Shown here in pieces: positions 16,523 through 25,904 of a stretch of DNA of 64,000 bases (the first letter of the stretch is position 1; each line of letters opens with the position of its first letter). Source of the DNA: JAAYZQ01 sp041300865 (lineage in GTDB: Bacteria > Chloroflexota > Anaerolineae > JAAYZQ01); contig JBFYTF010000172.1 of NCBI GenBank assembly GCA_041300865.1, positions 135,794 through 199,793 on the forward strand. Direction: 5' to 3'. The position numbers and the translations under genes were made by a program. The notes under the pieces are model-generated. The model saw nothing but the letters and a program-made list of their open reading frames with translations, did no database searches and was not told the DNA's origin.

Positions 16523-18126
16523 ACGCTCGAGCCACCCATCTCCGCACAGGGGCTGCTTTGGTGGGGCGTCTCCTTCCAGCCTTTGTTGCCCTCCTGGCGG
16601 CACTGTATCTGCTCCAGGCACGGTCCCCACTCCGGATCAATACAGACTCCTATCGTCTGCTCGCCATGGCCGTTTCTGCGTACGAGGGACACGGATACGT
16701 GGTGAATGGCAATCCCGACCAATTTCCCGTGGGGTATCCCCTGGTGGTGAGGACGATGCTGCAGGCAGGTCTGGCTTCCTCCATGACCTTGGTTCTGCTA
16801 AACCTGCTGGGCCTCGCAGTTGGACTGTGGGCCTTTTACCGGTGGTCTGCGGCGCAGGCCGTGTCCTCTTCCGCCGCATTGCCCCTAGCCTTTGTCCTTT
16901 CTTCTTGGGTCATGGTCAAACATGTGACGCTCCCGCTCACAGAACTGCTGTATTTTGGCCTATCGTCGTTATCCCTCTTTTGCGACTGGCTCTTTCGCCG
17001 GGAGACAGGACGTAGAAAGTGGTGGTTCTTCTCTGCCGCGGTTGTCCTCGCATATGGCGCGCTTCAGTGCCGATCCGTTGGACTGACTCTTTTCCCCGTG
17101 CTTGCCATCACTGCTCTCGTGCACAAAGACCATTATCAATTCCTGAGAGCGGCTGTCGGGCACAGGAAGCAAGTTCCTGTGTACCTTGGCGTGGCGGTTT
17201 TCCTGTCTCTGGTCGCGTTGGCCCTGACTTCAAAGACAGCATGGTACGAGACGCAGTTTGGAGGCGACGGAAGCTACTTCCAATCTTTGCTTGGCTCTAC
17301 CGCCGACGCTGGCATCGTGTCCGGCCTGATCCAGAACACGCGCCACCGAATCCTCGAGTTTGGTGAGATATTCGCCAACCTGCCACGCGACAAATTCCCG
17401 CAGTTGCTTCCCATCTTTGCGTTGGCCGGTCTGGTGGCGTGGATGGCCTTGATGCGCGGCGCCTGGCTGCTGTTGCGCACGCGTGACTGGCTGCCTATGC
17501 CCTTGTATTTTCTGACATACTCTTCCCTGATGCTGGTCTGGCCCTACTACGATTCTCGGTTTTGGCTTCCTCTCTTGCCCGTCATGGCCATTCTGCTTCT
17601 CCACGCGCTCCAAGACCTCGAAGATCGTTGGCCTGCCGCGCGGTTTTTGTCTCGCGCGTACTTGACCGGCTTCTTTCTCTTCGGGCTCGTTGCTCTCGCC
17701 TTCAGCACTCGAATATCCCTCTCTGGAAGGGAATTCAGCGAGGTTTACGGTGAAGGCACCACGAAAATGACGTACCGGTATTCCTTTCAAAACGGCAAAC
17801 CCGTGGACTGGAATCGCGTAAACGAGGACCATGTCTGGATCTTGCGGATTTTTGAGCCTTTAGCTAGGCCGGATGAGGCCCAGGGCGGAGGGCGACCAGG
17901 CGTTGACGGTGTGAGCCCTGCGACTCCCCACGGTTGTGGGGGCGACGCCGATAGGCATTGCCAGGCTGTGCGGCGGCGGGCCGTTGGGCGAACGCTGCCA
18001 TCGCCACAGGTTCAGCGCTCAGCCGGCCTGCTGGGCGCAATGGGGGAGCGAGCTAACCTGGTCGTCGCCCGGTGCTCCCCGGCCAAGACAGCCACAAGAG
18101 CCGTGGCTGCCGGCGGAAGCCCATGA
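16519..18126 (+). CDS. Multi-pass membrane glycosyltransferase (GT39/ArnT-like) with anomalous C-terminal tail
   Basis: The 535-residue protein starts with a GT-C-type pattern: a first helix, then RINTDSYRLLAMAVSAYEGHGYVVNG, with about ten more helices. Such enzymes use polyprenyl-phosphate sugars to modify a lipid-linked or surface acceptor. The start is GTG at 16519, overlapping the previous TGA. After about residue 455 (WILRIFEP) the hydrophobic pattern stops and an 80-residue tail rich in Gly, Arg, Ala and Cys follows. It is encoded by noticeably more GC-rich DNA and has no recognisable domain. A lost stop or frameshift near 17850-17870 could explain it. The last codons overlap the next ATG (ATGA). 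Confidence 0.7.
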   Translation: MNARATHLRTGAALVGRLLPAFVALLAALYLLQARSPLRINTDSYRLLAMAVSAYEGHGYVVNGNPDQFPVGYPLVVRTMLQAGLASSMTLVLLNLLGLAVGLWAFYRWSAAQAVSSSAALPLAFVLSSWVMVKHVTLPLTELLYFGLSSLSLFCDWLFRRETGRRKWWFFSAAVVLAYGALQCRSVGLTLFPVLAITALVHKDHYQFLRAAVGHRKQVPVYLGVAVFLSLVALALTSKTAWYETQFGGDGSYFQSLLGSTADAGIVSGLIQNTRHRILEFGEIFANLPRDKFPQLLPIFALAGLVAWMALMRGAWLLLRTRDWLPMPLYFLTYSSLMLVWPYYDSRFWLPLLPVMAILLLHALQDLEDRWPAARFLSRAYLTGFFLFGLVALAFSTRISLSGREFSEVYGEGTTKMTYRYSFQNGKPVDWNRVNEDHVWILRIFEPLARPDEAQGGGRPGVDGVSPATPHGCGGDADRHCQAVRRRAVGRTLPSPQVQRSAGLLGAMGERANLVVARCSPAKTATRAVAAGGSP

Positions 18127-19283
18127 CGGAGCTCCAGGTTGCCCGGCAGCGTAGGGCGTTGTTGGCCATCACCGGTGCCTTTCAGGCGCCAGGTGGCATT
18201 GCCGCCGTGAGCCGGCTGGCCATACGCTGCCTCGCCGATGAGGGCTACCGGCTTGACGTATTGTCGCTGGCCGAGGATCGTTCCATCTTTGTGCCCGGCT
18301 ACGCCGACCCCGCACACCTGCGCTACCAGGCCTTTGGAGGCAACAAGCTGGCGTTTGTTGCTGCGGCCTGGCGCAGGCTTATGGCAGCCGACTACGACCT
18401 GGTCCTGTCCGATCACGTCAACGTCGCGGCTACCCTGGCGCCGGCTGCTTGGGCTCGGCGGTGTGAGTACCTGGTGTGGCTCTGTGGCGTGGAGGTCTTT
18501 CCGCCGCGCCCCGACTGGGAGGGGAGGATGGGGCTGACCTATGCCTCAAGGCGCCTGGCCATCTCGTCCTACACCCGCGACAGGGTAGCCAGCCGCTTTC
18601 CCGAGCTCCCAGCCCAGGTCTGTGAGCTGGCCCTCGACCCCATCCGCCATGCGTGGGAGCTGCCGGCCCAGCCGGATCCTTCCCGACCGCAGCTCGCGCT
18701 GAAGGCGGCGAACGGCCGGGAGCAGCCCCTGGGCGCCGCTGTACTCCTCATGGTGGGGAGGATGCTCAGCACGGAGCGCTATAAGGGACACGAATGCCTG
18801 CTGCGTGCCTTTCCGGAAGTGGTGCAGGCCTTTCCCCGGGCACAGTTGGTCCTGGTTGGCCGTGGCGACGACCGCCCCCGGCTACATGCCATGGCTTTCA
18901 GCCTCCCCGAGGCGCTGCAGTCGCGCATTTTCATGCCGGACCATGTGGGCGACGATCTCTTGCGCCAACTCTACCAGGCCTGCTACCTCTTTGCCATGCC
19001 CAGCAAAGGCGAGGGCTTTGGCCTCGTCTACCTGGAGGCGATGAGCCATGCCCGGGCCTGCCTGGGCGGCAAGATCGATGCCACCCCTGGCGTGGTGCGC
19101 GATGGCTTGACGGGCGTACTTGTCGATGACCCGCAGTCGCCGCGCCAGGTGGCCGAAGCACTCTGTTGGTTGCTGGCACACCCTGAGCGCACGGCGGAGC
19201 TGGGCCGGGCAGGGTACGATTTGGTGCGCTCCTACTATCTGTATCCTCACTTCCGAGAGCGATTCCGGAAGGCGATTGCCTGA
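18123..19283 (+). CDS. Family 4 glycosyltransferase
   Basis: The 386-residue GT-B protein has MVGRMLSTERYKGHECLLRAF, LVLVGRGDDRPRL and the catalytic-side motif AMPSKGEGFGLVYLEAMSHARAC (acidic EX7E pattern), placing it in GT4. ATG 18123 overlaps the previous stop as ATGA, so translation is coupled; an upstream in-frame ATG (18072) lies inside the previous gene. It would add a hexose or similar sugar to the repeat unit. Confidence 0.87.
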   Translation: MTELQVARQRRALLAITGAFQAPGGIAAVSRLAIRCLADEGYRLDVLSLAEDRSIFVPGYADPAHLRYQAFGGNKLAFVAAAWRRLMAADYDLVLSDHVNVAATLAPAAWARRCEYLVWLCGVEVFPPRPDWEGRMGLTYASRRLAISSYTRDRVASRFPELPAQVCELALDPIRHAWELPAQPDPSRPQLALKAANGREQPLGAAVLLMVGRMLSTERYKGHECLLRAFPEVVQAFPRAQLVLVGRGDDRPRLHAMAFSLPEALQSRIFMPDHVGDDLLRQLYQACYLFAMPSKGEGFGLVYLEAMSHARACLGGKIDATPGVVRDGLTGVLVDDPQSPRQVAEALCWLLAHPERTAELGRAGYDLVRSYYLYPHFRERFRKAIA

Positions 19284-19306
19284 AAGCCGAGAGGACCGAC
19301 CTCGTC

Positions 19307-21196
19307 ATGTGTGGCATCTGCGGTGCCGTGGGCTTTGAAGCAGCTGGGCGTCTCGTGCGGGCCATGAACGCCCGCCTTGTTCATCGCGGCCCCGACAGCG
19401 CGGGCTACCTGGACGCCGGGCAGGTGGCACTTGGCATTCGCCGCCTGCGGATCATTGACCTGAACACGGGCGATCAGCCCATTTACAGCCACGATCGGCG
19501 CCGCGCCATCGTGTTCAACGGCGAGATCTATAACTTTCGTGCTCTGCGCGCCGAGCTGGAAGCGTTGGGTTATCGTTTTGCGACGCACAGCGACACCGAA
19601 GTGGTGCTCCACGCCTACGAGGAATGGGGCCTGGGGTGTTTGCCCCGGCTGCGGGGCATGTTCGCTTTTGCCCTCTACGAGTCAGCCTCGGGCGATGAAC
19701 CGGGGGCAGGCTCACTCCTACTTGCCCGGGACCGGTTTGGCATCAAACCCCTTTACCTCTGGCACGACGGCCGGCGCTTGCTCTTTGCCTCCGAGGTACG
19801 GGCGCTATTGAGCAGCGGTGCCATTTCGCTCGAGCTTTCTGCCGCCGGCCTTTATACCTATCTCGCCTTTGGCAGCGTGCAAGAGCCGCTGACCATCGTA
19901 AACGGGGTGACATCGCTGGCGCCGGGCAGTTGGCTGCAAATGACCCTGGCGGCGGATGGGCTACAGACCAGGTCGGGGCGGTACTGGCGACCTCCCGTTC
20001 TGGACGGGGCAGCACATCCTGAGCCAGGGACCGTATATCACTGGCTGGCGGATGCGGTCAGGGACCACCTGGTGAGCGACGTGCCTTTGGGCGCGTTTCT
20101 CAGCGGAGGGCTTGACTCTGGTACGTTGGTTGCCCTAGGCACCGAAGCCTTGGGCAGCCCGCTGTCCACCTTTACCCTGGGGTTCGACGGCTGGGCAGAC
20201 GACGAGCGCAACCAGGCGGCGCTTACCGCTCAACGCTGGAACAGCCGCCGGCAGGTTCGGGTCCTCGGAGCGGCTGACGTCCTGGCCGACTTGCCCGAGG
20301 CCCTGGCTGACCTGGATCAGCCCAGCGTCGACGGGATCAACACCTGGTACGTATCGCGCGCGGCGCGGCGGGCCGGTTTGACGGTTGCACTGTCGGGCAT
20401 CGGTGGCGACGAGCTCTTTGCCGGCTATACCTCCTTCCGCCTGGTGCCCCGACTGAAGCGGGCGCAGAGGTTACTGCCGGACGGGCTGCAGAGAGTCCCC
20501 TCTGCGGAGTTGCTCTCGCGCTTGCCGTCCAGCGCCCGGCGCTGGCGCAAGCTGGCCGACCTGCTCTCGCGAGATCTGTTCTTCGACCACCCTTATTTCC
20601 TCCTGCGCAGCCTGTTCGCACCTCAACAGGTCGCCGGGCTGCTCCAGCCTGCCGTGCTTGAGTGTCTGTCGGCGGGCGATGCGGCGCTCGGGCAGTGGCG
20701 ACAGCACGTTGACGATGACATCCGGGTGGCCGAGAACTATGACCAGGTCGGCGAGGTCTCCTGGCTGGAGCTCAGCCAATACTTGCGCTCCACGTTGCTG
20801 CGCGACGCCGATGCCATGAGCATGGCGCATTCGCTCGAGGTGCGCGTGCCATTCCTGGATCACGTTCTTGTCGAACAGATCTTGAGCGTGGAGGGCCGGT
20901 GCAAGCTGGGCCGGCAGCCAAAACCGCTCCTCGTCGCTGCGGTGGGCGACCGGTTGCCCTCAGAGATTGTTGCCCGCAAGAAGCGAACGTTCACCTTCCC
21001 CTTTGAGAAGTGGCTGCGCGAGGATCTGGCGGTGTTGGTGGGCAAAGCCCTGACCAATCCACCGGAACAGCTTTTCCCGTGGCTGGAGCCTGCCGGCACC
21101 CATCACGTGTGGACCGAGTTCGAGCAGGCGGGCACGACGTGGTCGCGGCCGTGGGCCCTGTTTGTCTTGGCCGAATGGGCCCACAGGAACCTCTAG
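19307..21196 (+). CDS. Asparagine synthetase (glutamine-hydrolysing), AsnB family
   Basis: The 629-residue protein begins MCGICG, with Cys2 as the glutaminase nucleophile, then HRGPDSAGY and NGEIYNF. The synthetase domain has the pyrophosphate-binding loop SGGLDSG at about residue 265 and SGIGGDELFAGY. Length and domain order are normal. In polysaccharide loci such proteins may amidate uronic acids rather than make free asparagine; the UDP-GlcA-epimerase-like gene nearby makes that plausible but unproved. The gene lies 23 bases after a glycosyltransferase. Confidence 0.88.
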   Translation: MCGICGAVGFEAAGRLVRAMNARLVHRGPDSAGYLDAGQVALGIRRLRIIDLNTGDQPIYSHDRRRAIVFNGEIYNFRALRAELEALGYRFATHSDTEVVLHAYEEWGLGCLPRLRGMFAFALYESASGDEPGAGSLLLARDRFGIKPLYLWHDGRRLLFASEVRALLSSGAISLELSAAGLYTYLAFGSVQEPLTIVNGVTSLAPGSWLQMTLAADGLQTRSGRYWRPPVLDGAAHPEPGTVYHWLADAVRDHLVSDVPLGAFLSGGLDSGTLVALGTEALGSPLSTFTLGFDGWADDERNQAALTAQRWNSRRQVRVLGAADVLADLPEALADLDQPSVDGINTWYVSRAARRAGLTVALSGIGGDELFAGYTSFRLVPRLKRAQRLLPDGLQRVPSAELLSRLPSSARRWRKLADLLSRDLFFDHPYFLLRSLFAPQQVAGLLQPAVLECLSAGDAALGQWRQHVDDDIRVAENYDQVGEVSWLELSQYLRSTLLRDADAMSMAHSLEVRVPFLDHVLVEQILSVEGRCKLGRQPKPLLVAAVGDRLPSEIVARKKRTFTFPFEKWLREDLAVLVGKALTNPPEQLFPWLEPAGTHHVWTEFEQAGTTWSRPWALFVLAEWAHRNL

Positions 21197-21212
21197 TGCG
21201 CCAGGGCCACAG

Positions 21213-22481
21213 ATGAAGGTCCTCTGGGTTCTGCCCTACTACGAGGGCGCCATCGTCTATGGCGGTCCGGCCCGCTCCCTGCCTCTCCTTTGCCAGGCGC
21301 TGGCTGGCCAGGGAGTCGAGGTGTCGGTGCTGGCCACCAATGCGAACGGCCGGGACGTCCTCGACGTGCCCCTGCGCCGGCCCTTATCAAGCGCTGGCGT
21401 GGCGGTCACCTACTACCCCCGCCTGACCGCCGCGCGCTTTGCCCTGTCGCCGGAGTTGGCCCTGGCCTGCGGTCGCCGCTGCACCGAGTTCGACCTGGTG
21501 CACACGGCCGGCCTGTTTACCTTTCCCTCGCTGGTCGCGGTGCGCCTGGCAGCGGCCCGGGGCGTGCCGGCGGTCCTATCACCGAAGGGGGAGCTGATGT
21601 CGTGGGCCCTGGGCTACAAGGCGTACAAGAAAAGGGCGTTCATGCGCTTCGTCGGCGCCGGGCACCTACGCCGGGCGGCTGCCCTGCACTGCACAGACGA
21701 CCTGGAGCGCCAGGCGGTAGCGGCCCTGGGGCTTACCAACCCGACGCACCTGGTGCCCAACGCCCTGGATACCACACGGTTCCGGCACTTGCCGCCCCGG
21801 GGTGCGCTGCGCCGCGCCCTGGGCATTCCCGCCGAGGGTGCCGTCGTCCTTTGCCTGGGGCGCCTCCACCCCGTCAAGCGCCCGGATCTGGCCCTGAAGG
21901 CGTTTACCTGCGTCGCCCACCGGTTCCCAGCAGCGCACTTGCTCTTTGTCGGGCCCGATGAGGCCGGCCTGAAGCGCACCCTGCGGGCCGCCGCCGCAGA
22001 AGCGGGCTGCATCGGCCGCGTGCATTTTGCGGGGCTCGTTGACCAGGCGGGCGTTTTCCAGGCCCTCGCCGATGCCGACCTGTTGCTCATGCCCTCGGAG
22101 TCCGAGAACTTTGGAATGGCAGCGGCCGAGGCCATGGCCGCAGGCCTGCCCCAGGTCATCTCCGACCGGGTTGGCCTGGCGCGTTACGTCGCCAGCTCGG
22201 GGGCCGGCCGCGTGACCTCGCTTGACCCGGCTGTGATGGCGGGGCATCTCGCCGAGCTGCTGGCCGATCCAGCCGCCCTGCCGGCCATGGGCCGTCGAGG
22301 CCAGGACACAGCCGCGGACTTGTTTGGGCTGGAGGCCGTCGGCCGGCGGCTGGTGGACGTCTACCACCAGGTGCTGTCTGCCCGGCGAAGTGGAGAGGGC
22401 TTGGTCGTTGACACACCGCAACGCCGGCCACTGCCGCTGGCCAACCAGCCAAGCTCAGGCCAGGAGGTGGGCGGTGAGTGA
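21213..22481 (+). CDS. Family 4 glycosyltransferase
   Basis: The 422-residue protein has the WbbH-like N-terminal pattern VLPYYEGAIVYGGPARSLP (acceptor domain of group-1 transferases) and a C-terminal donor domain with CLGRLHPVKRPDLALKAF and PSESENFGMAAAEAMAAGLP. ATG 21213 is preferred to 21162, which lies inside asnB. The last eight bases overlap the next gene. Confidence 0.87.
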   Translation: MKVLWVLPYYEGAIVYGGPARSLPLLCQALAGQGVEVSVLATNANGRDVLDVPLRRPLSSAGVAVTYYPRLTAARFALSPELALACGRRCTEFDLVHTAGLFTFPSLVAVRLAAARGVPAVLSPKGELMSWALGYKAYKKRAFMRFVGAGHLRRAAALHCTDDLERQAVAALGLTNPTHLVPNALDTTRFRHLPPRGALRRALGIPAEGAVVLCLGRLHPVKRPDLALKAFTCVAHRFPAAHLLFVGPDEAGLKRTLRAAAAEAGCIGRVHFAGLVDQAGVFQALADADLLLMPSESENFGMAAAEAMAAGLPQVISDRVGLARYVASSGAGRVTSLDPAVMAGHLAELLADPAALPAMGRRGQDTAADLFGLEAVGRRLVDVYHQVLSARRSGEGLVVDTPQRRPLPLANQPSSGQEVGGE

Positions 22482-23154
22482 CTTTGGCGTGTACCTGGCC
22501 CACGCCGTTGATTCTCCGTGGAAGGTCGCGAGCGAGTGGCGGCGCGGGTGGGCCTATCCGCGCGCCAGGCTGCTCTTTGCGCTCAATGGGATCGCGTGGG
22601 GCTCCGCCTGGCGCCTTTACGGCGTGCCCATTATCCAGAAGCACCGTGACAGCCAGATGGCGTTCGGCTCCGGCCTGAATCTGCGCTCGACCACACGCTC
22701 GAATCCCCTGGGGCCCAACCGGCCCGTCATGCTTGTAACGTGGCAGGCTGGCGCGCTGTTGGCTGTCGGCCGCGATTTTGGCATGACCGGGGGGTCAATC
22801 TGTGCCGCACGCGAGATCGTGATCGGCGATGGAGTAACCGTAGGCGCGAATTCCATCCTTATTGACACCGACTTCCACGCGCTGGATCCGGAATGCAGGC
22901 TTAGGGGCCAGGATCAGGCGGCGACGGCTCCGGTCCGGATCGAGGACGAGGTCTTTATCGGGATGAGCTGCCTGGTTCTCAAAGGGGTAACCATCGGGCG
23001 GGGCTGCGTCGTGGGTGCAGGCAGCGTCGTGACGAACGATCTGCCGTCCGGCTGGGTCTGCGCCGGCAATCCGGCCCGGCCCATTCGCCCTCTTGAGCCC
23101 CGGCCTCGAGCCAGGCCGCCCAGCTTGCCCACAGCGCAGGCGGAGGCCCGTTGA
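22474..23154 (+). CDS. Left-handed beta-helix O-acetyltransferase (WcaF/LacA type)
   Basis: The 226-residue protein carries hexapeptide repeats of the LbH fold (IVIGDGVTVGANSILID, then VFIGMSCLVLKGVTIGRG, VVGAGSVVTNDLPSG, CAGNPARPI). This is the sugar O-acetyltransferase type that uses acetyl-CoA and usually works as a trimer. GTG 22474 follows GGAGGTGGGCG and gives the expected N-terminus. It probably acetylates a residue of the repeat unit or its precursor. The fusion gene begins two bases after its stop. Confidence 0.83.
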   Translation: MSDFGVYLAHAVDSPWKVASEWRRGWAYPRARLLFALNGIAWGSAWRLYGVPIIQKHRDSQMAFGSGLNLRSTTRSNPLGPNRPVMLVTWQAGALLAVGRDFGMTGGSICAAREIVIGDGVTVGANSILIDTDFHALDPECRLRGQDQAATAPVRIEDEVFIGMSCLVLKGVTIGRGCVVGAGSVVTNDLPSGWVCAGNPARPIRPLEPRPRARPPSLPTAQAEAR

Positions 23155-23155
23155 G

Positions 23156-25018
23156 ATGCGCATTCTGGTAGTTACTCCCTATTACCTTCCCGATGCGGGG
23201 CCCAGCGCCTGGTTGTACGCCCTGCTTTGCGAGCAGTTGGTCCGCCGCGGAAACGAAGTCACGGTCGTGGCGGCCGTGCCTCATTATCCTTCTGGCCGAG
23301 TTCCACCGTCATACCGCGCCCGTGGCCTCGAGCGCGAGATGCGGAACGGAGTCCAGGTCCTACGGGTGCCGGTTCCCTCCCTGGATCGCTCCCAGTTGGC
23401 GCTTCGTATGCTCCAGTTTCTGTCCTTTCAACTGGGGGCAGCGTGGGTCGGGCGGAGATGCGAGTACGACGCACTCCTGGTCACCAACCCGGCCCTACAC
23501 GCCGGCCTTGCCTTCGCTGCCCTTGGACCCTGGCGCCGCAAACCGGCAGTCTTTGCCGTAGCCGATGTCTACCCCGACGCCGGCATCGATCTTGGTATCT
23601 TCAGACACAGGGCGGTGATCGCCGCCGTCGCGGCGCTGGAGCGCTTCTGCCTGGCGCGCGCGACCTCTGTCCGCATCATATCCGAGTCCTTTTCCGCACC
23701 CCTGGAGAGGCTAGGTGTGCCGCGCTCCAGGTTGGTCCTCATCTATGACTGGGTAGACAGCGACCTGATCCGTCCCTTGCCGCGCCACAACGCCTTCTCG
23801 CAGGAACATGGCCTCGACGGCAAGTTTGTTGTGCTCTATGCCGGCAATATTGGACTCTCCCAGGGCCTGGAGCACGTGCTCGAGGCTGCCCGGCTGTTGT
23901 TAAAAGAGGACGATATCCAGTTCGTGATGGTCGGAGATGGGGCCAGCCTGCAGCAGGTGCGCTCTCGGGCCGAGCAGGCCGGGCTGCCGAACGTCACCTT
24001 TTTGCCCTTTCAACCCCGGGAGCGACTGCCCGAGGTGCTCGCCAGCGCCGATGTCTCGCTCGTGTCCTTGCAGCGGGGTGCGGCGGTGCGCTCGCTGCCG
24101 TCCAAGACCTTCTCGATTCTCGCCAGTGGCCGGCCGCTAGTTGCGAGCCTCGACGAAGGGACGGATAGCTGGAATCTGATCCAACGCGCTCAGGCAGGGG
24201 TTTGTGTCCCGCCTGAATGCCCGGCACTGCTGGTCGATGCGATTCTGGCCCTGAAGCGCGATCTGCCCCTGGCCAACAGGATGGGGCGAAACGGGCGAGA
24301 GTATGCCCTGCGGCACCACTCCCCCGAAGCGGCAGCGATCCAGTTTGATGAGCTGTTCCATGCCATCGTGTCCTCGCCGCCACCCAAGAAGCGGAATGTG
24401 AGAAGGGTTACTCTGGCTGTCAAGCGCGCGTTCGACGTGCTTTTCGCCCTCACCCTGCTCGTGGTGCTGGCCCCTCTGCTGCTCCTGGTGGCGCTGGCCA
24501 TCCGCCTGACTTCCCCCGGGCCGGTCCTCTTTCGCCATGAGCGGCTCGGCCGGCGCGGGGTGCCTTTTGCCTGTCTCAAGTTCCGCAGCATGGTCCGGGG
24601 CGCCGGCGCGCTCACAGCCCGAGACGCCCACGGGGCGACGGTCGTCGGCGCTGGCGACCCGCGAGTGACGCCCTTGGGCCGGATCCTGCGACAGTGGAGC
24701 GTGGACGAGCTGCCCCAGCTGTGGAACATTCTACGGGGTGAGATGAGCCTCGTCGGCCCTCGCCCCGACGAGGTGCTGGCCCTCGAGCTCTATAGCGAGC
24801 GCGAGCGGCTCAAGCTGGAGATGCGGCCGGGCCTAACCGGGCTTGCCACGGTGAACGGCCGCAACAGCATCCCCTGGCCTGAGCGCCTGGAGTGGGATGC
24901 CAGGTACGTGGAGGACTTTACCCTAAAACTGGATCTGATCATCCTTTGGCGCACGGCGGGGGTAGTCCTGCGGCGGGAGGGGATCTATACCTCTGAAGCT
25001 CGCAGTGGCGGAGGATGA
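23156..25018 (+). CDS. Fused GT4 glycosyltransferase and undecaprenyl-phosphate sugar phosphotransferase
   Basis: The 620-residue protein joins two normally separate enzymes. Residues 1 to about 395 are a GT4 enzyme of the WbuB type (RILVVTPYYLPDAGPSAW, YAGNIGLSQGLEHVLEAA, VSLVSLQRGAAVRSLPSK). Residues from about 410 are a monotopic phosphoglycosyl transferase: one membrane segment, RHERLGRRGVPFACLKFRSM, and DELPQLWNILRGEMSLVGPRP with the catalytic Asp-Glu. The second half initiates the repeat unit on undecaprenyl phosphate; the first half probably adds the next sugar. ATG 23156 follows GGAGGCCCG. Confidence 0.9.
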   Translation: MRILVVTPYYLPDAGPSAWLYALLCEQLVRRGNEVTVVAAVPHYPSGRVPPSYRARGLEREMRNGVQVLRVPVPSLDRSQLALRMLQFLSFQLGAAWVGRRCEYDALLVTNPALHAGLAFAALGPWRRKPAVFAVADVYPDAGIDLGIFRHRAVIAAVAALERFCLARATSVRIISESFSAPLERLGVPRSRLVLIYDWVDSDLIRPLPRHNAFSQEHGLDGKFVVLYAGNIGLSQGLEHVLEAARLLLKEDDIQFVMVGDGASLQQVRSRAEQAGLPNVTFLPFQPRERLPEVLASADVSLVSLQRGAAVRSLPSKTFSILASGRPLVASLDEGTDSWNLIQRAQAGVCVPPECPALLVDAILALKRDLPLANRMGRNGREYALRHHSPEAAAIQFDELFHAIVSSPPPKKRNVRRVTLAVKRAFDVLFALTLLVVLAPLLLLVALAIRLTSPGPVLFRHERLGRRGVPFACLKFRSMVRGAGALTARDAHGATVVGAGDPRVTPLGRILRQWSVDELPQLWNILRGEMSLVGPRPDEVLALELYSERERLKLEMRPGLTGLATVNGRNSIPWPERLEWDARYVEDFTLKLDLIILWRTAGVVLRREGIYTSEARSGGG

Positions 25019-25034
25019 CGAGGGGGAGGCGGGC

Positions 25035-25886
25035 ATGTACGAGATCCTGGCAGAAGAGGTGACCATCGGCCGCGGCTCCGTCATCGAGGACGGGGTCAAG
25101 ATTCAGGGGCGCTCCAACAAGCTGGCCAGGCGGGTGGAGATTGGCGACAATGCGTTCATTGGCTACAATACACGGGCGTTTGTCGACGAGCTCGTCATTG
25201 GCGACTATACCATGCTGCACAATAACGCCTTTGTCGCCGGCGACCTGCCCTGCCGCATCGGGCACTGCTGCTGGATCGGGCAGCACACCATTCTGAACTC
25301 GACGGGCGGGCTGACCCTGGGCAACGGCGTCGGCGTGGGAGCCTATAGCCAGCTCTGGTCCCACATCCGCCACGGCGACACGCTCCAGGGCTGCCGCTGG
25401 AACAGCAGCCGGCCTCTGATCGTCGAGGACGACGTCTGGTTTGTTGGTCATTGCATTGTGTCTCCCGTCCACGCCTATGCCCGGAGCATGGCCTTGGTGG
25501 GCTCGGTGATCACCAGGGATATGGAGCCGAACCACGTCTACGCCGGAGTGCCGGCTCGCGACATCACCGACAAGGTGGGCCCGCAATTTCAGGAGGTCTC
25601 CCTTGAGGAAAAGGTTGCGGTGATGCGGGCCAAGCTGGACGAGTTCTATGCCCTCCATCCCGGGGAACCGGCCAGCATCGTCGTCGTCCGTTCCCGCGAA
25701 GAAGCGGCCCACCTGCCCCCTCAGGAGTACACCATCTTTGACGTCTCGACGCGCAGCTACAACCGGCGCCGGACCGAGGAAGAGTTTCGCTTCATGAAAC
25801 ATCTATTGCAGCTGATTAAATTCTTCCCTCGCGACGACTCCGCGCCGGACCCCCCCAGGTCGTCCGCTAAAAGGAGGGGTGGCTGA
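25035..25886 (+). CDS. Left-handed beta-helix acyltransferase-like protein with C-terminal extension
   Basis: The 283-residue protein has hexapeptide repeats (EVTIGRGSVIEDGVKI, NAFIGYNTRAFVDELVIGD, CWIGQHTILN, ALVGSVITRDMEPNHVYAGVPARD) followed by a helical region and a low-complexity tail ending in a basic cluster. The fold is that of sugar acyltransferases, but residues that mark acetyl-CoA binding are not clear, so a structural role is possible. ATG 25035 is chosen for its GGGGAGGCGGGC ribosome site; a GTG at 25005 would add ten residues and overlap the fusion gene. Confidence 0.75.
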   Translation: MYEILAEEVTIGRGSVIEDGVKIQGRSNKLARRVEIGDNAFIGYNTRAFVDELVIGDYTMLHNNAFVAGDLPCRIGHCCWIGQHTILNSTGGLTLGNGVGVGAYSQLWSHIRHGDTLQGCRWNSSRPLIVEDDVWFVGHCIVSPVHAYARSMALVGSVITRDMEPNHVYAGVPARDITDKVGPQFQEVSLEEKVAVMRAKLDEFYALHPGEPASIVVVRSREEAAHLPPQEYTIFDVSTRSYNRRRTEEEFRFMKHLLQLIKFFPRDDSAPDPPRSSAKRRGG

Positions 25887-25904
25887 ATAGGCACCCAGCA
25901 CACG

